Program-made: the position numbers and the translations under genes
In this document: piece by piece, positions 33,274 through 42,679 of the stretch
How the letters are laid out: every line of letters starts with the position of its first letter
How positions within the stretch are numbered: position 1 is the first letter of the stretch
The notes under the pieces: generated by a model
The model's input: the letters and a program-made list of their open reading frames with translations, nothing else
Told to the model about the DNA's origin: nothing
The model's database searches: none
DNA from: CAYLNL01 sp964385175
Lineage (GTDB): Bacteria > Bacteroidota > Bacteroidia > Flavobacteriales > Flavobacteriaceae
Length of the DNA stretch: 64,000 bases
Assembly (NCBI GenBank): GCA_964385175.1
Contig: CAYLNL010000012.1
Span: 1 to 64,000, forward strand
Direction of reading: 5' to 3'

Positions 33274-35451
33274 CTGGTTTTTTACCAAATGATAATAATT
33301 TCCCTGCCGCTCTACCAATTCTTTGTGGTTGCCAATTTCTATAATTTTTCCTTCGTCTAATACTACAATCTGGTGGGCATTTTTTACAGTGCTCAGGCGA
33401 TGGGCTATAATGACTACGGTTTTGTTTTCAAAAAAGGTGTTTAGTTTTTCCATAATGGCTTTCTCATTGTTGGCGTCTAAAGCAGAGGTGGCCTCATCGA
33501 AAAATAGGAATTTGGGGTTTTTATATACGGCTCTGGCAATGAGCAGGCGCTGTTTTTGCCCGGTGCTTAGCCCCACTCCTTCGTTGCCTATTTTAGTGTT
33601 GTAGGAAAGGGGCAGTGTTTCTACAAAATCTTTAATATTGGCTACATCTACGGCGTGCTCTAATCGTTTTTTATCTATGAAATCTACACCTACGGCAATA
33701 TTGTTGGCAATGCTATCATTAAAAATATAGCCCTCTTGCATCACTACTCCGCAATGGTCTCTCCATGATTTTTGGGAGATGTTTTTGACGTTGTAATGTC
33801 CTATAGCGATTTCTCCGCTATTTGAGTCATAGAATTTTAGGAGGAGTTTCATCAGCGTGGTTTTTCCGCTTCCGCTTACGCCTACAATGGCAGTTACTTT
33901 ATTGGCGGGTATAAGGAGGCTGAGGTTTTCTATAACGGGTTTTGAAGAACCAATGTATTTAAAAGAGAGGTCTTTGATGTGAAAATCGGAGTCTTCTGGA
34001 ATGTCGTGTATTTTTTGGTCTTCGGGTTTTTCCTCATCTTCTTTATCGTGAATTTCCGATAGCCGTTCCAACGATATGCGGGCGTCTTGCACTTCGCGGA
34101 TGAAGCTGATGAGTTGTGCGATGGGAGAGTTTAGCTGCCCTACAATATAGGTTATGGCAAGCATCATTCCCAGTGTAATATCGCCATCTATAACTAGTTT
34201 GGCAGACAGGATGGTGATGAGGATGTTTTTTAGTTCGTTGATGAAGCTCGAGCCCACATTTTGGTACTGCTCTAATGCCAAACCTTCTATAGATAGATTG
34301 AACAGACGGGCTTGCAGGTACTCCCATCCCCATCGTTTTTGTTTTTCGGCATTGTGAAGTTTTATTTCCTGCATGCCGTTTATAATTTCAATGACCTTAC
34401 TTTGTTCCTGGCTTACCTGGGAGAAACGTTTGTAATCTAAATCTCTTCGTTTTTTGAGGAATAGCACAATCCACAAAAAATATAAGATGCTTCCTCCTAT
34501 AAATATGGCAAATATTAGGAAACTGTAATAGGCTAATACAATTCCGAAAATGAGGAGGTTTACCATGGAAAATAGTATGTTCAGCGAAGAGGTTGTTAAA
34601 ATACGTTCAATGCGACGATGGTCGTTTATTCGCTGCAAAATATCACCTGTCATCCGTACATCGAAGAAAGAAATGGGAAGGTTCATGAGTTTTATGAAAA
34701 AATCGGAAATGAGGGATATGTTGATACGGGTGCTGAGGTGGAGAAGAATCCAACTCCTGATGACTTCTACGGCCGTTCTGCCTAAAAAGAGAAAAAGTTG
34801 GGCAATGAGGATAAGGTATATGAAATGAATATCCTGGTTTTTTATCCCCACATCTACTATGCTTTGGGTGAGAAAGGGAAAAATGAGCTGGAGCAAGCTA
34901 CCGGCTACTAACCCTATGATGAGTTGGGTAATGAATTTTTTATATTTAAAGAGGTATTTAGATAGGAAAGGGAGGCTAAAGCTATGCTTTTCTTCTACGT
35001 TGAGTTCATTTTTGAAAAACTTAGGGCTGGGTTCTATCAGCAAGGCTATTCCTTCTTTACTATCTTCGGTGGCATTTTCACCAATCCAATATTTTAGGAA
35101 TTCTGTTTGGGTATATTTTATAAGCCCATGAGCGGGGTCGGAAATATAAAAAGTATCTTTTTTAATATCATACAGTACTACGAAATGATTTTTATTCCAG
35201 TGCAAGATACAAGGTAGGGGTGCTTCGTGAATTTTTTTAAGGGTGGTACGCACCGCTAAGGTTCTAAACCCCAGATACTCTGCTGCCTGGCTAATACCTA
35301 AGAGGCTACTTCCTTCGCGGGTAGTTTCGCTAATATCCCTGAGTTTTTGTATGTTGAGAGCTTTTTTATAGTGTTTTGCTATAATTTTCAGGCAGGTAGG
35401 ACCGCAATCTTTAAAATCGGCTTGTCGGTAAAATGGAAATTTTTTCAACAT
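33256..35451 (-). CDS. Peptidase-containing ABC transporter (C39 domain, PCAT)
   Basis: A 731-residue bacteriocin-type exporter. Residues 1 to about 130 form a C39 peptidase with the oxyanion Gln and catalytic Cys in RQADFKDCGPTC (Q10, C16), the His in WNKNHFVVLY and the Asp in ISDPAHG, so it looks active. Membrane segments span about 165-440. The ATPase domain has Walker A GVSGSGKTT near 523, a signature read as LSTGQ instead of LSGGQ near 630, and Walker B FLFFDEATSALD. Such proteins cleave a leader from a peptide and export the rest. No obvious Gly-Gly precursor is beside it. Confidence 0.92.
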   Translation of the reverse strand: MLKKFPFYRQADFKDCGPTCLKIIAKHYKKALNIQKLRDISETTREGSSLLGISQAAEYLGFRTLAVRTTLKKIHEAPLPCILHWNKNHFVVLYDIKKDTFYISDPAHGLIKYTQTEFLKYWIGENATEDSKEGIALLIEPSPKFFKNELNVEEKHSFSLPFLSKYLFKYKKFITQLIIGLVAGSLLQLIFPFLTQSIVDVGIKNQDIHFIYLILIAQLFLFLGRTAVEVIRSWILLHLSTRINISLISDFFIKLMNLPISFFDVRMTGDILQRINDHRRIERILTTSSLNILFSMVNLLIFGIVLAYYSFLIFAIFIGGSILYFLWIVLFLKKRRDLDYKRFSQVSQEQSKVIEIINGMQEIKLHNAEKQKRWGWEYLQARLFNLSIEGLALEQYQNVGSSFINELKNILITILSAKLVIDGDITLGMMLAITYIVGQLNSPIAQLISFIREVQDARISLERLSEIHDKEDEEKPEDQKIHDIPEDSDFHIKDLSFKYIGSSKPVIENLSLLIPANKVTAIVGVSGSGKTTLMKLLLKFYDSNSGEIAIGHYNVKNISQKSWRDHCGVVMQEGYIFNDSIANNIAVGVDFIDKKRLEHAVDVANIKDFVETLPLSYNTKIGNEGVGLSTGQKQRLLIARAVYKNPKFLFFDEATSALDANNEKAIMEKLNTFFENKTVVIIAHRLSTVKNAHQIVVLDEGKIIEIGNHKELVERQGNYYHLVKNQLELGK

Positions 35452-35599
35452 CTAACGTAGTATTCTAATATCGTTTCAGAATTCTTATTATGAGATAAAA
35501 TTTTTTTTGCGAAGATACAATATTATTGTCAACTTTTTTTGATAACCAGAGAGAGGAGGGTTATAGCAGCTACTATAAAATTTAAATATATTATAGAAT

Positions 35600-36550
35600 T
35601 TAGATATTGTTTATTTCTTGTTGTATCTGGTAGCGTTTGTCTTCTTTTTTAGAGCGGAGAATTAATTCTCCTATAAAACCAGCTAAAAAGAATTGAGTTC
35701 CCATGACCATTGTTATAAGGGCGAAGTAAAAATGAGGCCGCTCGGTGAGCAGTCGCCCGGATGGGTGTATAGCCAGCTTGTCTATCCCCAGGTAGAGAGC
35801 GAAACAAAACCCTATAAAAAACATCAAAATACCCAAGGCGCCAAAAAGATGCATGGGCCTTTTTCCGAATTTATTGAGAAACCAGAGGCTCAACAAATCT
35901 AAAAAACCATTGAGAAAACGCTCCATTCCAAATTTGGTTTTTCCATATTTACGCGCCTGGTGGCGTACTATTTTTTCACCTATTTTGGTAAACCCTGCCT
36001 GTTTAACAAGTACAGGAATATAACGGTGCATTTCGCCATACACATCTATATTCTTTATCACCTCTTTTTTGTAGGCTTTAAGCCCACAATTAAAATCGTG
36101 CAAACGCAACCCGGAGGTTTTTCGGGCTGCCCAGTTAAAGAGTTTAGAAGGCAGGTTTTTGGTGATGGCAGCGTCATAACGTTTTTTCTTCCACCCAGAA
36201 ATTAAATGATAGTTTTCCTTTACAACCCGTTCATACAATTCCGGTATCTCTTCCGGGTTGTCCTGTAAATCGGCATCCATGGTAATGACTACATCGCCGC
36301 GCGCGGCTTCAAAACCAGCATGGAGGGCTTGTGATTTTCCATAGTTTTTTAAAAACCGGATGCCTTTTACACAGTTATTTTCCCGATATAAATGCTCTAT
36401 TACTGCCCAAGAACCATCAGTGCTTCCATCATCAATAAAAAGAATTTCATAGAAAAACCCATGGGCATTCATTACCTGCACAATCCAATCGTGTAATTCC
36501 CGTAGCGATTCTTCTTCGTTCAGGAGGGGTATAACTATGGATAGATTCAT
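35600..36550 (-). CDS. Family 2 glycosyltransferase, DPM1/GtrB-like
   Basis: A 316-residue polyprenyl-phosphate glycosyltransferase type. The GT2 domain carries SIVIPLLNEEESL, DDGSTDGSW and TMDADLQDNPEEIPELYE. Two C-terminal membrane helices follow (about 228-250 and 268-292). Enzymes of this type load a sugar onto undecaprenyl phosphate for later transfer outside the membrane. It lies 36 bases after the DUF4199 gene, a pairing often seen in flavobacteria. Confidence 0.9.
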   Translation of the reverse strand: MNLSIVIPLLNEEESLRELHDWIVQVMNAHGFFYEILFIDDGSTDGSWAVIEHLYRENNCVKGIRFLKNYGKSQALHAGFEAARGDVVITMDADLQDNPEEIPELYERVVKENYHLISGWKKKRYDAAITKNLPSKLFNWAARKTSGLRLHDFNCGLKAYKKEVIKNIDVYGEMHRYIPVLVKQAGFTKIGEKIVRHQARKYGKTKFGMERFLNGFLDLLSLWFLNKFGKRPMHLFGALGILMFFIGFCFALYLGIDKLAIHPSGRLLTERPHFYFALITMVMGTQFFLAGFIGELILRSKKEDKRYQIQQEINNI

Positions 36551-36586
36551 TGGAAAAAGACGTGAAATCTCTCCAAAGGTATAAAA

Positions 36587-37105
36587 TTAATAGGCCTTGG
36601 GAGATTTTTTCATGATAAGCCCGGCTATCAGGGATATGATGAGGCCTATTAGAATAGTAATTATCAATCCTATAGGGTATCCCATCCAAAAGAACTTTTT
36701 CCCCATGTCTATTTGTTGCCGGAATTGCTCAGCATTGATTTTTCCTGCTTCAAGTGCTTTGTTTGCCTGGAACTCCAATGTTTTTTGTACAAACTCCGGG
36801 TCTATAAAACTAGCCAATATATATTGGTAAAGTATAGCTATAATGCCACTGACAAGAGAAATACCTACTCCTACTTTTAGGGCTTGCCCCAGGGATAAGA
36901 TACCCGAGTTGGCTTTTTTGTATTGAAAAATGCCTATACTTATAAATGCCACCATAATAAGTAGCCCTATTATTCCCAACACCCAGTTTCGTTGGTAGTG
37001 CATATTCATAGAATAAAGCATGAGTTGGAATACTAAACCTATGCCTGCTAAAAGAAGCCCGTATCTGAGGGCGAATGTACCGGTTTTGGGAGATTGCTGT
37101 TCCAT
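36587..37105 (-). CDS. DUF4199 membrane protein
   Basis: A 172-residue protein with four predicted membrane helices (about 14-32, 37-57, 72-97 and 139-166). Typical DUF4199 features are IFQYKKANSGILSLGQALKVG between helices 2 and 3 and a charged loop with EFQANKALEAGKINAEQFRQ before the last helix. The family has no known activity. It is likely in one transcript with the downstream glycosyltransferase. Confidence 0.85.
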   Translation of the reverse strand: MEQQSPKTGTFALRYGLLLAGIGLVFQLMLYSMNMHYQRNWVLGIIGLLIMVAFISIGIFQYKKANSGILSLGQALKVGVGISLVSGIIAILYQYILASFIDPEFVQKTLEFQANKALEAGKINAEQFRQQIDMGKKFFWMGYPIGLIITILIGLIISLIAGLIMKKSPKAY

Positions 37106-37188
37106 ATTTTTTGTTTTTGATTGTTGTTAAACAGGTAGTAAAAATAGAAATTTTGTTACACATAGAATAATAAAAGTTTTTTAGGTTA

Positions 37189-37218
37189 TTGTGATGAGCG
37201 AATATTTTTTTAACTTTG
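37189..37218 (+). promoter_or_regulatory. rpmE2 promoter
   Basis: TTG at 37189-37191, a 19-base spacer and TAACTTTG at 37211-37218. Transcription would start near 37225, which rules out an upstream in-frame start at 37191 and supports ATG 37257. Confidence 0.75.
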
Positions 37219-37256
37219 TCGCCCTCAAGAAAAGGAAATGTAAAGTTTTTGTAGCA

Positions 37257-37508
37257 ATGAAAAAAAACATCCATCCGCAAAATTACAGATTGGTTGCGTT
37301 TAAAGACGTTTCTAATGATGATGTGTTTCTTACCAAATCTACGGTAGAAACGAAGGAAACTATTTCGGTTGATGGGGTTGACTACCCGTTAGTGAAATTA
37401 GAAATTTCCAGAACGTCTCATCCCTATTATACCGGTAAAGCAAAATTGGTAGATACGGCAGGTAGAATAGATAAGTTTAAAAATAAATACGCCAAATTTA
37501 ATAAATAG
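37257..37508 (+). CDS. rpmE2: 50S ribosomal protein L31 type B
   Basis: An 83-residue L31 starting MKKNIHPQNYRLVAFKDVS. It has the type B insertion and lacks the zinc-binding Cys residues of type A, so it is the zinc-independent form. The C-terminus (HPYYTGKAKLVDTAGRID) is characteristic. The open frame runs further upstream, but promoter position and family alignment fix ATG 37257. It is transcribed alone, ending at a hairpin inside the 3' end of the convergent methylase gene. Confidence 0.96.
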   Translation: MKKNIHPQNYRLVAFKDVSNDDVFLTKSTVETKETISVDGVDYPLVKLEISRTSHPYYTGKAKLVDTAGRIDKFKNKYAKFNK

Positions 37509-37638
37509 TCTTCCTCTGTTTCCGTGAGTGGAGATGTCCTGAAAGCATTTGTTTTAAAGATTTATAATTTATCAGGGCTCCTTAAAATAATCTGTTAGTT
37601 GTTGTTCGCTGGCGCCGACTCATTGTTTGCGAGTTTTT

Positions 37639-38346
37639 TCATTCCCTGTAAATAATAAAGATACAGGGTTTTTTATGCAATGATATGGTTGTCTTTTTCC
37701 AATCTTTTAATAATTGGGTTCGTATAAATTCTGTTGGCAATGTAATATCACAGGCTATGCAGAGAAGGGTATCGGGTTGAAGTGCTTCTTTACTATCGCT
37801 AAAAATTCGGTCATTTCTATAGGGAGTTTCTATAAAAATTTGCGACTGATGGAGTTCTTGAGATCGTTTTTCTAATATTCGTAACATACGTTTTCGTTCT
37901 TTAGCATCTATCGGTAAATATCCGTTGAAGGCAAAAGATTGTCCGTTTATCCCACTCGCCATAAGCGCTAACAATATGGAAGAGGGTCCTACTAAGGGAA
38001 TAACCTGCACGTTTTTTTGGTGCGCCAGTTTCACCAGGGCGGCGCCAGGGTCGGCTATCGCAGGGCAGCCCGCCTCAGCCATAAGAGCTGTATGAAACCC
38101 TTCTATGCAAGAGACTAACAAGCTATCTATCTCTTCGGGAGGGGTATGCTCATTTAGTATTTTTATATGGAGTGCTTGTTGATTTTTTTGCGGGCAGATA
38201 CTTTTTATAAATTTCCTGGCGGTCTTTTCCTCTTCTACCACATAATAATCTATATCATCTATCAATTGTTTTACCATGAATGGCAAGACATGCAACGGTG
38301 GCGTATTGCCTATGGGAGTGGGTAGTAAATAAAGATTTCCTTGCAA
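37639..38346 (-). CDS. RsmI-like tetrapyrrole-methylase-family protein
   Basis: A 235-residue SAM-dependent methyltransferase of the tetrapyrrole methylase fold, closest in pattern to RsmI (16S rRNA C1402 2'-O-methylation). It begins LYLLPTPIGN and includes ALMAEAGCPAIADPGAALV, PLVGPSSILLALMASG and FIETPYRNDRI, each an RsmI hallmark. It is about 50 residues shorter than classical RsmI. Bacteroidota often hold both a full RsmI and such a short paralogue, so the exact substrate is open. Confidence 0.82.
   Translation of the reverse strand: MQGNLYLLPTPIGNTPPLHVLPFMVKQLIDDIDYYVVEEEKTARKFIKSICPQKNQQALHIKILNEHTPPEEIDSLLVSCIEGFHTALMAEAGCPAIADPGAALVKLAHQKNVQVIPLVGPSSILLALMASGINGQSFAFNGYLPIDAKERKRMLRILEKRSQELHQSQIFIETPYRNDRIFSDSKEALQPDTLLCIACDITLPTEFIRTQLLKDWKKTTISLHKKPCIFIIYRE
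37644..37674 (+). terminator. Probable rpmE2 terminator inside the end of the RsmI-like gene
   Basis: CCCTGTA (37644-37650) and TACAGGG (37662-37668) form a 7-bp stem, followed by six T. It is oriented for the plus strand, 136 bases after rpmE2, and overlaps the last codons of the minus-strand methylase gene. Confidence 0.6.
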
Positions 38347-38381
38347 AATATATATTCAATAATTATCTTCAAGACAGGCAC

Positions 38382-39812
38382 TTAATTTTCTGCAAAGCGT
38401 TTTTCCAGGTCTTGCACATAGCCGCGAAACTGCTTATCGGTTTCTGTTAAATTATCTACTGTTTTACAGGAGTGTAAAACAGTGGCGTGGTCCCTGTTTC
38501 CTGTTTGGTGCCCAATGCTGGAAAGAGAAGCTTTAGTGAGCTTTTTAGCGAAGAACATGGCTAACTGTCTTGCCTGCACCACATAGCGTTTGCGGGTTTT
38601 AGATTTTAAGGTGGCTACATCCATTTGGAAATAATCTGAAACCACTTTTTGAATGTAATCGATGGAAACTTCTCGTTTATTGTTCTTTACAAATTTATCT
38701 ACAATTTCCCTGGCAAGGTCTAATGTTATTTCTTTTTTATTAAAAGAAGACTGGGCGATTAGTGAAATAACCACACCCTCTAATTCTCGTATGTTGGTTT
38801 TCACCTGCTTAGCAACATATTCTATAATTTCTTCTGGTATTTCCACCCCATCCCGGTATAACCTGTTTTTTAAAATAGCAATACGGGTATCATAATCAGG
38901 CGTCTGTAATTCTGCCGATAATCCCCATTTAAAACGGGAGAGAAGGCGGTGTTCAATATCCTGCATATCTACCGGCGCCTTGTCAGAGGTGAGGATAACT
39001 TGTTTGCCGTTTTGATGGAGGTGATTAAAAATATGAAAAAATACATCTTGAGTGCCTGCTTTTCCACAAAAGAACTGCACATCATCCACAATAAGAATAT
39101 CTATCAGTTGATAAAAGTGAATAAAGTCATTCCGCGTATTTTTCTTTACCGAGTCAATATACTGCTGGGTAAATTTCTCTGCAGATATGTATAAAACAGT
39201 TTTTTCAGGATATTTTTCTTTTATATCTACCCCTACGGCATGTGCAAGGTGAGTTTTGCCTAAGCCCACCCCGCCATATATGAGAAGCGGATTAAAAGAG
39301 GTTCCGCCTGGTTTGTTCGCTACCGCTATACTGGCAGAACGGGCTAACCTGTTGGAGGGGCCTTCTATAAAATTCTCAAAATTATAATTAGCGTTAAGTT
39401 GCGATTCTATTTTTACATTTCGGATGCCGGGGATTATGAAAGGATTTTTTAGTTCGGGCGCTTTATGAACCACCGGAATGTCTAACTCCTGGGTAGCTAC
39501 ATACGTTCTTTGGGTGCTAGGTATTTTTTCAGTGAAAGGCTCTGTATTTCCGTAACCATTTTCCATTTTTATAACATATATCAATTTAGCGTGTTCTCCT
39601 AACTCTCGGGTTAAGGCTACTTTAAGCAACTGTACATAGTGTTCTTCTAACCACTCATAAAAAAATTTACTTGGAACTTGGATACTCAAGGCATTTTTAT
39701 TGACTTTTACTGATTTTATAGGCTCAAACCAGGTTTTAAAAGCTTGTGGATGGATGTTGTCTTTTATAAAAGTCAAGCAATTTTCCCATACAGATTGTGC
39801 GGTTACTTCCAT
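38382..39812 (-). CDS. dnaA: Chromosomal replication initiator DnaA
   Basis: DnaA binds DnaA boxes at oriC and melts the origin. The 476-residue protein has domain I (VWENCLTFIKDNIHPQAFKTWFEPI), a linker, the AAA+ domain with Walker A GGVGLGKTH near residue 180 and Walker B ILIVDDVQFF, and the C-terminal helix-turn-helix with signature GNRDHATVLHSCKTV. All parts are intact. The 180-base upstream gap is purine-rich, with only one weak DnaA-box-like 9-mer (TGTGAACAA), so the origin may not be adjacent. Confidence 0.97.
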   Translation of the reverse strand: MEVTAQSVWENCLTFIKDNIHPQAFKTWFEPIKSVKVNKNALSIQVPSKFFYEWLEEHYVQLLKVALTRELGEHAKLIYVIKMENGYGNTEPFTEKIPSTQRTYVATQELDIPVVHKAPELKNPFIIPGIRNVKIESQLNANYNFENFIEGPSNRLARSASIAVANKPGGTSFNPLLIYGGVGLGKTHLAHAVGVDIKEKYPEKTVLYISAEKFTQQYIDSVKKNTRNDFIHFYQLIDILIVDDVQFFCGKAGTQDVFFHIFNHLHQNGKQVILTSDKAPVDMQDIEHRLLSRFKWGLSAELQTPDYDTRIAILKNRLYRDGVEIPEEIIEYVAKQVKTNIRELEGVVISLIAQSSFNKKEITLDLAREIVDKFVKNNKREVSIDYIQKVVSDYFQMDVATLKSKTRKRYVVQARQLAMFFAKKLTKASLSSIGHQTGNRDHATVLHSCKTVDNLTETDKQFRGYVQDLEKRFAEN

Positions 39813-39994
39813 GTAAAAAAAAATTATAATTCCCTGAACAGAAATATAGTTAGCTGCTATGAGAGAAGCTACTGAACAAGGTGGCGTTAGGTGCTACAAA
39901 TATGTGAACAAAAAACAGAAAAAAAAAAAAAGGAAAAGGGCTTGTATTTTTATTTTTTTTTTCCCGATGTTGTTTGCCCTAATTCATTTATATT

Positions 39995-40429
39995 ATGTCT
40001 ATTAATCAGTATATCAATGCTATAAGTAGTGAAACGAAGATTCGGGTTCGATATGGAGAAACTGACCAGATGGGGGTTGTATATCATGGAAATTTTGCTT
40101 CATTCTTAGAGGTAGGAAGGGTAGAATGGCTTCGGGAACTGGGCATCTCCTATAAGGAGGTAGAGGAAAAGGGAATAATAATGCCGGTAGTTTCTTTAAC
40201 CATATACTTTAAAAAGCCCGCTTTTTATGATGATGTGCTAACCATACGAACTACTATCCATAAAAAACCCTTTGTGAAACTGGAGTTTGATTATGAAATT
40301 TATAACTCCTCTCATACTCTTATTGTTACAGCTCACACAGTTCTTACCTTCTTAGATAAAGATACGCGAAAACCTATACCTTGCCCTGAGTTTCTTCTTC
40401 AAAAATTAAGTGATAAGGGGCTTCGTTAA
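39995..40429 (+). CDS. Acyl-CoA thioesterase, YbgC/4HBT family
   Basis: A 144-residue hot-dog-fold thioesterase. The family motif RYGETDQMGVVYHGNFASFLEVGR holds the catalytic Asp and the His/Asn region; YFKKPAFYDDVLTIRT and VTAHTVLTFLD follow. It probably hydrolyses short or medium acyl-CoA in the cytosol. It is divergent from dnaA and next to it, a neighbourhood often kept in flavobacteria. Confidence 0.9.
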   Translation: MSINQYINAISSETKIRVRYGETDQMGVVYHGNFASFLEVGRVEWLRELGISYKEVEEKGIIMPVVSLTIYFKKPAFYDDVLTIRTTIHKKPFVKLEFDYEIYNSSHTLIVTAHTVLTFLDKDTRKPIPCPEFLLQKLSDKGLR

Positions 40430-40477
40430 AACTATATCTATTTAGGTAGAAATACGTTGGAAAGAGAATTAATTATA

Positions 40478-41101
40478 TTAATAACGAATACTTTTTAACA
40501 GGGAATTCCTAAATAAATCTGTAATATCATCTCGTTCAGGAGTAAAAAAACAAACTTCTATACTCAGCTCATTGGCCATTAACAGATTTTCATAAGTATC
40601 GTCTATAAAAAGTGTTTCGCGCGGGTTTAAATCATTTTCTTCCAATATATATTTAAATACATCGAAGCTGGGTTTTCGCAACCCTATTTCGTGGGATAAA
40701 TAGAACTTTTCAAAAGCGTTTTTAAAACGCTCATACCGCTCTATCCCCATATTTTCTTTAACTTTTTTAATATGCAACTCATTGGTATTGCTCAATAAAA
40801 ATAAGCGGTATCGTTTTTGAGAGGCAAGATCTTCTATAAATTGCAATCTATACTCAGGAAGAGTAAGGATAATAGCATTCCATGCGTAAATTATTTTTTG
40901 CCGCGGAATTTCAGGAAAAGCATCCTCGTAGCATGTAAGCCATTCTTCAGTAGTCATAAGCCCTTTCTCGTAATCCTGGTTTATGGCGTTAAACTCTCCG
41001 TAAAAAGCATTTATACCATATATAGCGAAGAGCTCAATAGTAGCTTTTTTTCGAAGATTTAGAAATACTCCCCCAAAATCAAAAATAATATTCTTAATCA
41101 T
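40478..41101 (-). CDS. HAD-superfamily hydrolase
   Basis: A 207-residue HAD subfamily IA phosphatase-like protein. Motif I is IIFDFGGVFLNL (nucleophile Asp; the second Asp of DxD is replaced by Gly, as in many YihX-type members). Motif II is LLSNTNELH, the motif III Lys is in GLRKPSFDVF, and motif IV is LFIDDTYEN. Relatives dephosphorylate small sugar phosphates. The start overlaps the ribD stop by 8 bases, so a link to the missing riboflavin-pathway phosphatase step is possible but not shown. Confidence 0.88.
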   Translation of the reverse strand: MIKNIIFDFGGVFLNLRKKATIELFAIYGINAFYGEFNAINQDYEKGLMTTEEWLTCYEDAFPEIPRQKIIYAWNAIILTLPEYRLQFIEDLASQKRYRLFLLSNTNELHIKKVKENMGIERYERFKNAFEKFYLSHEIGLRKPSFDVFKYILEENDLNPRETLFIDDTYENLLMANELSIEVCFFTPERDDITDLFRNSLLKSIRY

Positions 41102-42164
41102 ACCTTTGGTATATTCTTAAAACGGTGTCATATATTTTTCTCTCAACCGCAGGTTTAGCCATTACTACAGGAGCCTTATCTCCTTCCATAAGAAAACTAC
41201 TCCCGGTAAATACCCGCGCCTCATCCCATAAACCCTCTTCTATAAAGGTGCGCAATGTTTGGGAACCCCCTTCTACTATAAGGCTCTGCAACCCCCTTTT
41301 ATACAAGACCTGAACAATTTGATGCGCTACATCCTTAGTAAAATCAATAAACTCATATCTGCTCTCACTTCCATTATTTATAGAAGCCCCTTTAGCTAAA
41401 ATAAAAATAGTAGGAGCATTACCATCCTGTATTGCATAATCTTTAGGAAAAACACCTTGTCGGCTCACCACCACCCGCACCGGGTTGGCGCCCACCCAAT
41501 CTCTTGCCGTGAGACTGGGATTATCATACCAAACTGTTTTGCCTCCCACTAAAACCGCCTGCTCCTCGGTACGCCACTTATGCACCAACTGCCTGCAATA
41601 CACATTAGACAGCCATTCTGGCTTTGCCGGCGCTGCACCGCTGGCTACCCTGTTTTTATGAGTGGCAGATACCATGTACCTATCTTGGCTTTCCGCCCAT
41701 TTTAAAATTACAAAAGGTCTTTTTTTTAAATGATAGGTAAAAAATCGGCGGTTCAATTCTTTACAGCTATCTTCTAACACCCCGGCAATAACCTCGCAGC
41801 CTCCCTCTATAAGTTTCGCTATTCCTTTCCCGGCCACCGCAGGGTGGGGGTCTATGGTTCCTACAACCACTTTTTTTATTCCTGTGCGTAAGATAAAATC
41901 GGCGCAGGGGGGTGTTTTTCCATAGTGGCTGCAAGGTTCTAAAGAAACATATAAAGTGGCTTTTTCAAGAAATTTACGCGCTTCAACCCCATTAATGGCT
42001 AAAACTTCAGCATGGGCTTCTCCTTGTTTCTTATGCCACCCTTCGCCCAGGATACAATCTTCATAAACTACCACGCTACCTACTAATGGATTGGGATACG
42101 TACTTCCCAACCCATTTTTAGCAAGTTCAATACATCGGGATATATATTTTTCATGTATCTTCAC
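41094..42164 (-). CDS. ribD: Bifunctional riboflavin deaminase/reductase RibD
   Basis: RibD deaminates and then reduces the GTP-derived pyrimidine in riboflavin synthesis. The 356-residue protein has the deaminase domain first, with zinc ligands in GEAHAEVLAI and PCSHYGKTPPCADF, then the reductase domain with RPFVILKWAESQD and SLIVEGGSQTLRTFI. Both halves are complete. It is followed directly by the HAD hydrolase gene. Confidence 0.95.
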   Translation of the reverse strand: MKIHEKYISRCIELAKNGLGSTYPNPLVGSVVVYEDCILGEGWHKKQGEAHAEVLAINGVEARKFLEKATLYVSLEPCSHYGKTPPCADFILRTGIKKVVVGTIDPHPAVAGKGIAKLIEGGCEVIAGVLEDSCKELNRRFFTYHLKKRPFVILKWAESQDRYMVSATHKNRVASGAAPAKPEWLSNVYCRQLVHKWRTEEQAVLVGGKTVWYDNPSLTARDWVGANPVRVVVSRQGVFPKDYAIQDGNAPTIFILAKGASINNGSESRYEFIDFTKDVAHQIVQVLYKRGLQSLIVEGGSQTLRTFIEEGLWDEARVFTGSSFLMEGDKAPVVMAKPAVERKIYDTVLRIYQRYD

Positions 42165-42193
42165 CCTGCAAAATTAGCACATTATCAATTGTT

Positions 42194-42679
42194 ATGGATA
42201 CACCTATTATCAGACCCATCCAACCACAAGACAACTCCCAGGTAGCCATAGTCATCCGCAGCATCCTGGAAGATTTCGGCGTTCCTAAAATAGGAACTGC
42301 TTATGCCGACGTTTCGTTAGATTGTATGTATGAAACCTATTCTGTTCCCAAAGCTGCTTATTTTGTAATTGATACCGGGAGAGAAATTATAGGCGGCGCT
42401 GGGGTAGCTCCCCTCGCCAATTATCAGGGGCCTATTTGCGAATTACAAAAAATGTATTTCCTGCCGCAAGCCAGGGGCAAAGGTTTAGGTACTCGTATGA
42501 TGGAACTTTGTTTAACCAAAGCCCGCGAATATGGTTACCGGGAGTGCTATTTAGAAACTATGACGTATATGAAAGATGCGAGAAAACTCTATGAAAAAAC
42601 GGGCTTTCGGTATTTAGAAGCTCCCATGGGAAATACCGGGCACTACTCTTGCCCTGTTTGGATGCTAAAGCAGTTGTAA
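42194..42679 (+). CDS. GNAT-family N-acetyltransferase
   Basis: A 161-residue GNAT enzyme. The acetyl-CoA loop is LPQARGKGLGTRMMELCL (Q/RxxGxG/A type), followed by YRECYLETMTYMKDARKLYEKTGFRYL. The acceptor is unknown. Its TAA is directly followed by the prmC ATG (TAAATG), so the two are coupled. Confidence 0.9.
   Translation: MDTPIIRPIQPQDNSQVAIVIRSILEDFGVPKIGTAYADVSLDCMYETYSVPKAAYFVIDTGREIIGGAGVAPLANYQGPICELQKMYFLPQARGKGLGTRMMELCLTKAREYGYRECYLETMTYMKDARKLYEKTGFRYLEAPMGNTGHYSCPVWMLKQL

Noticed and set aside
37191..37256. Upstream start for ribosomal protein L31
   Set aside because: The frame is open, but the promoter -7 box lies inside it and the family begins at MKKNIHP.
39813..39994. oriC directly upstream of dnaA
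   Set aside because: The gap is A-rich but holds only one poor DnaA-box-like 9-mer (TGTGAACAA) and no cluster.
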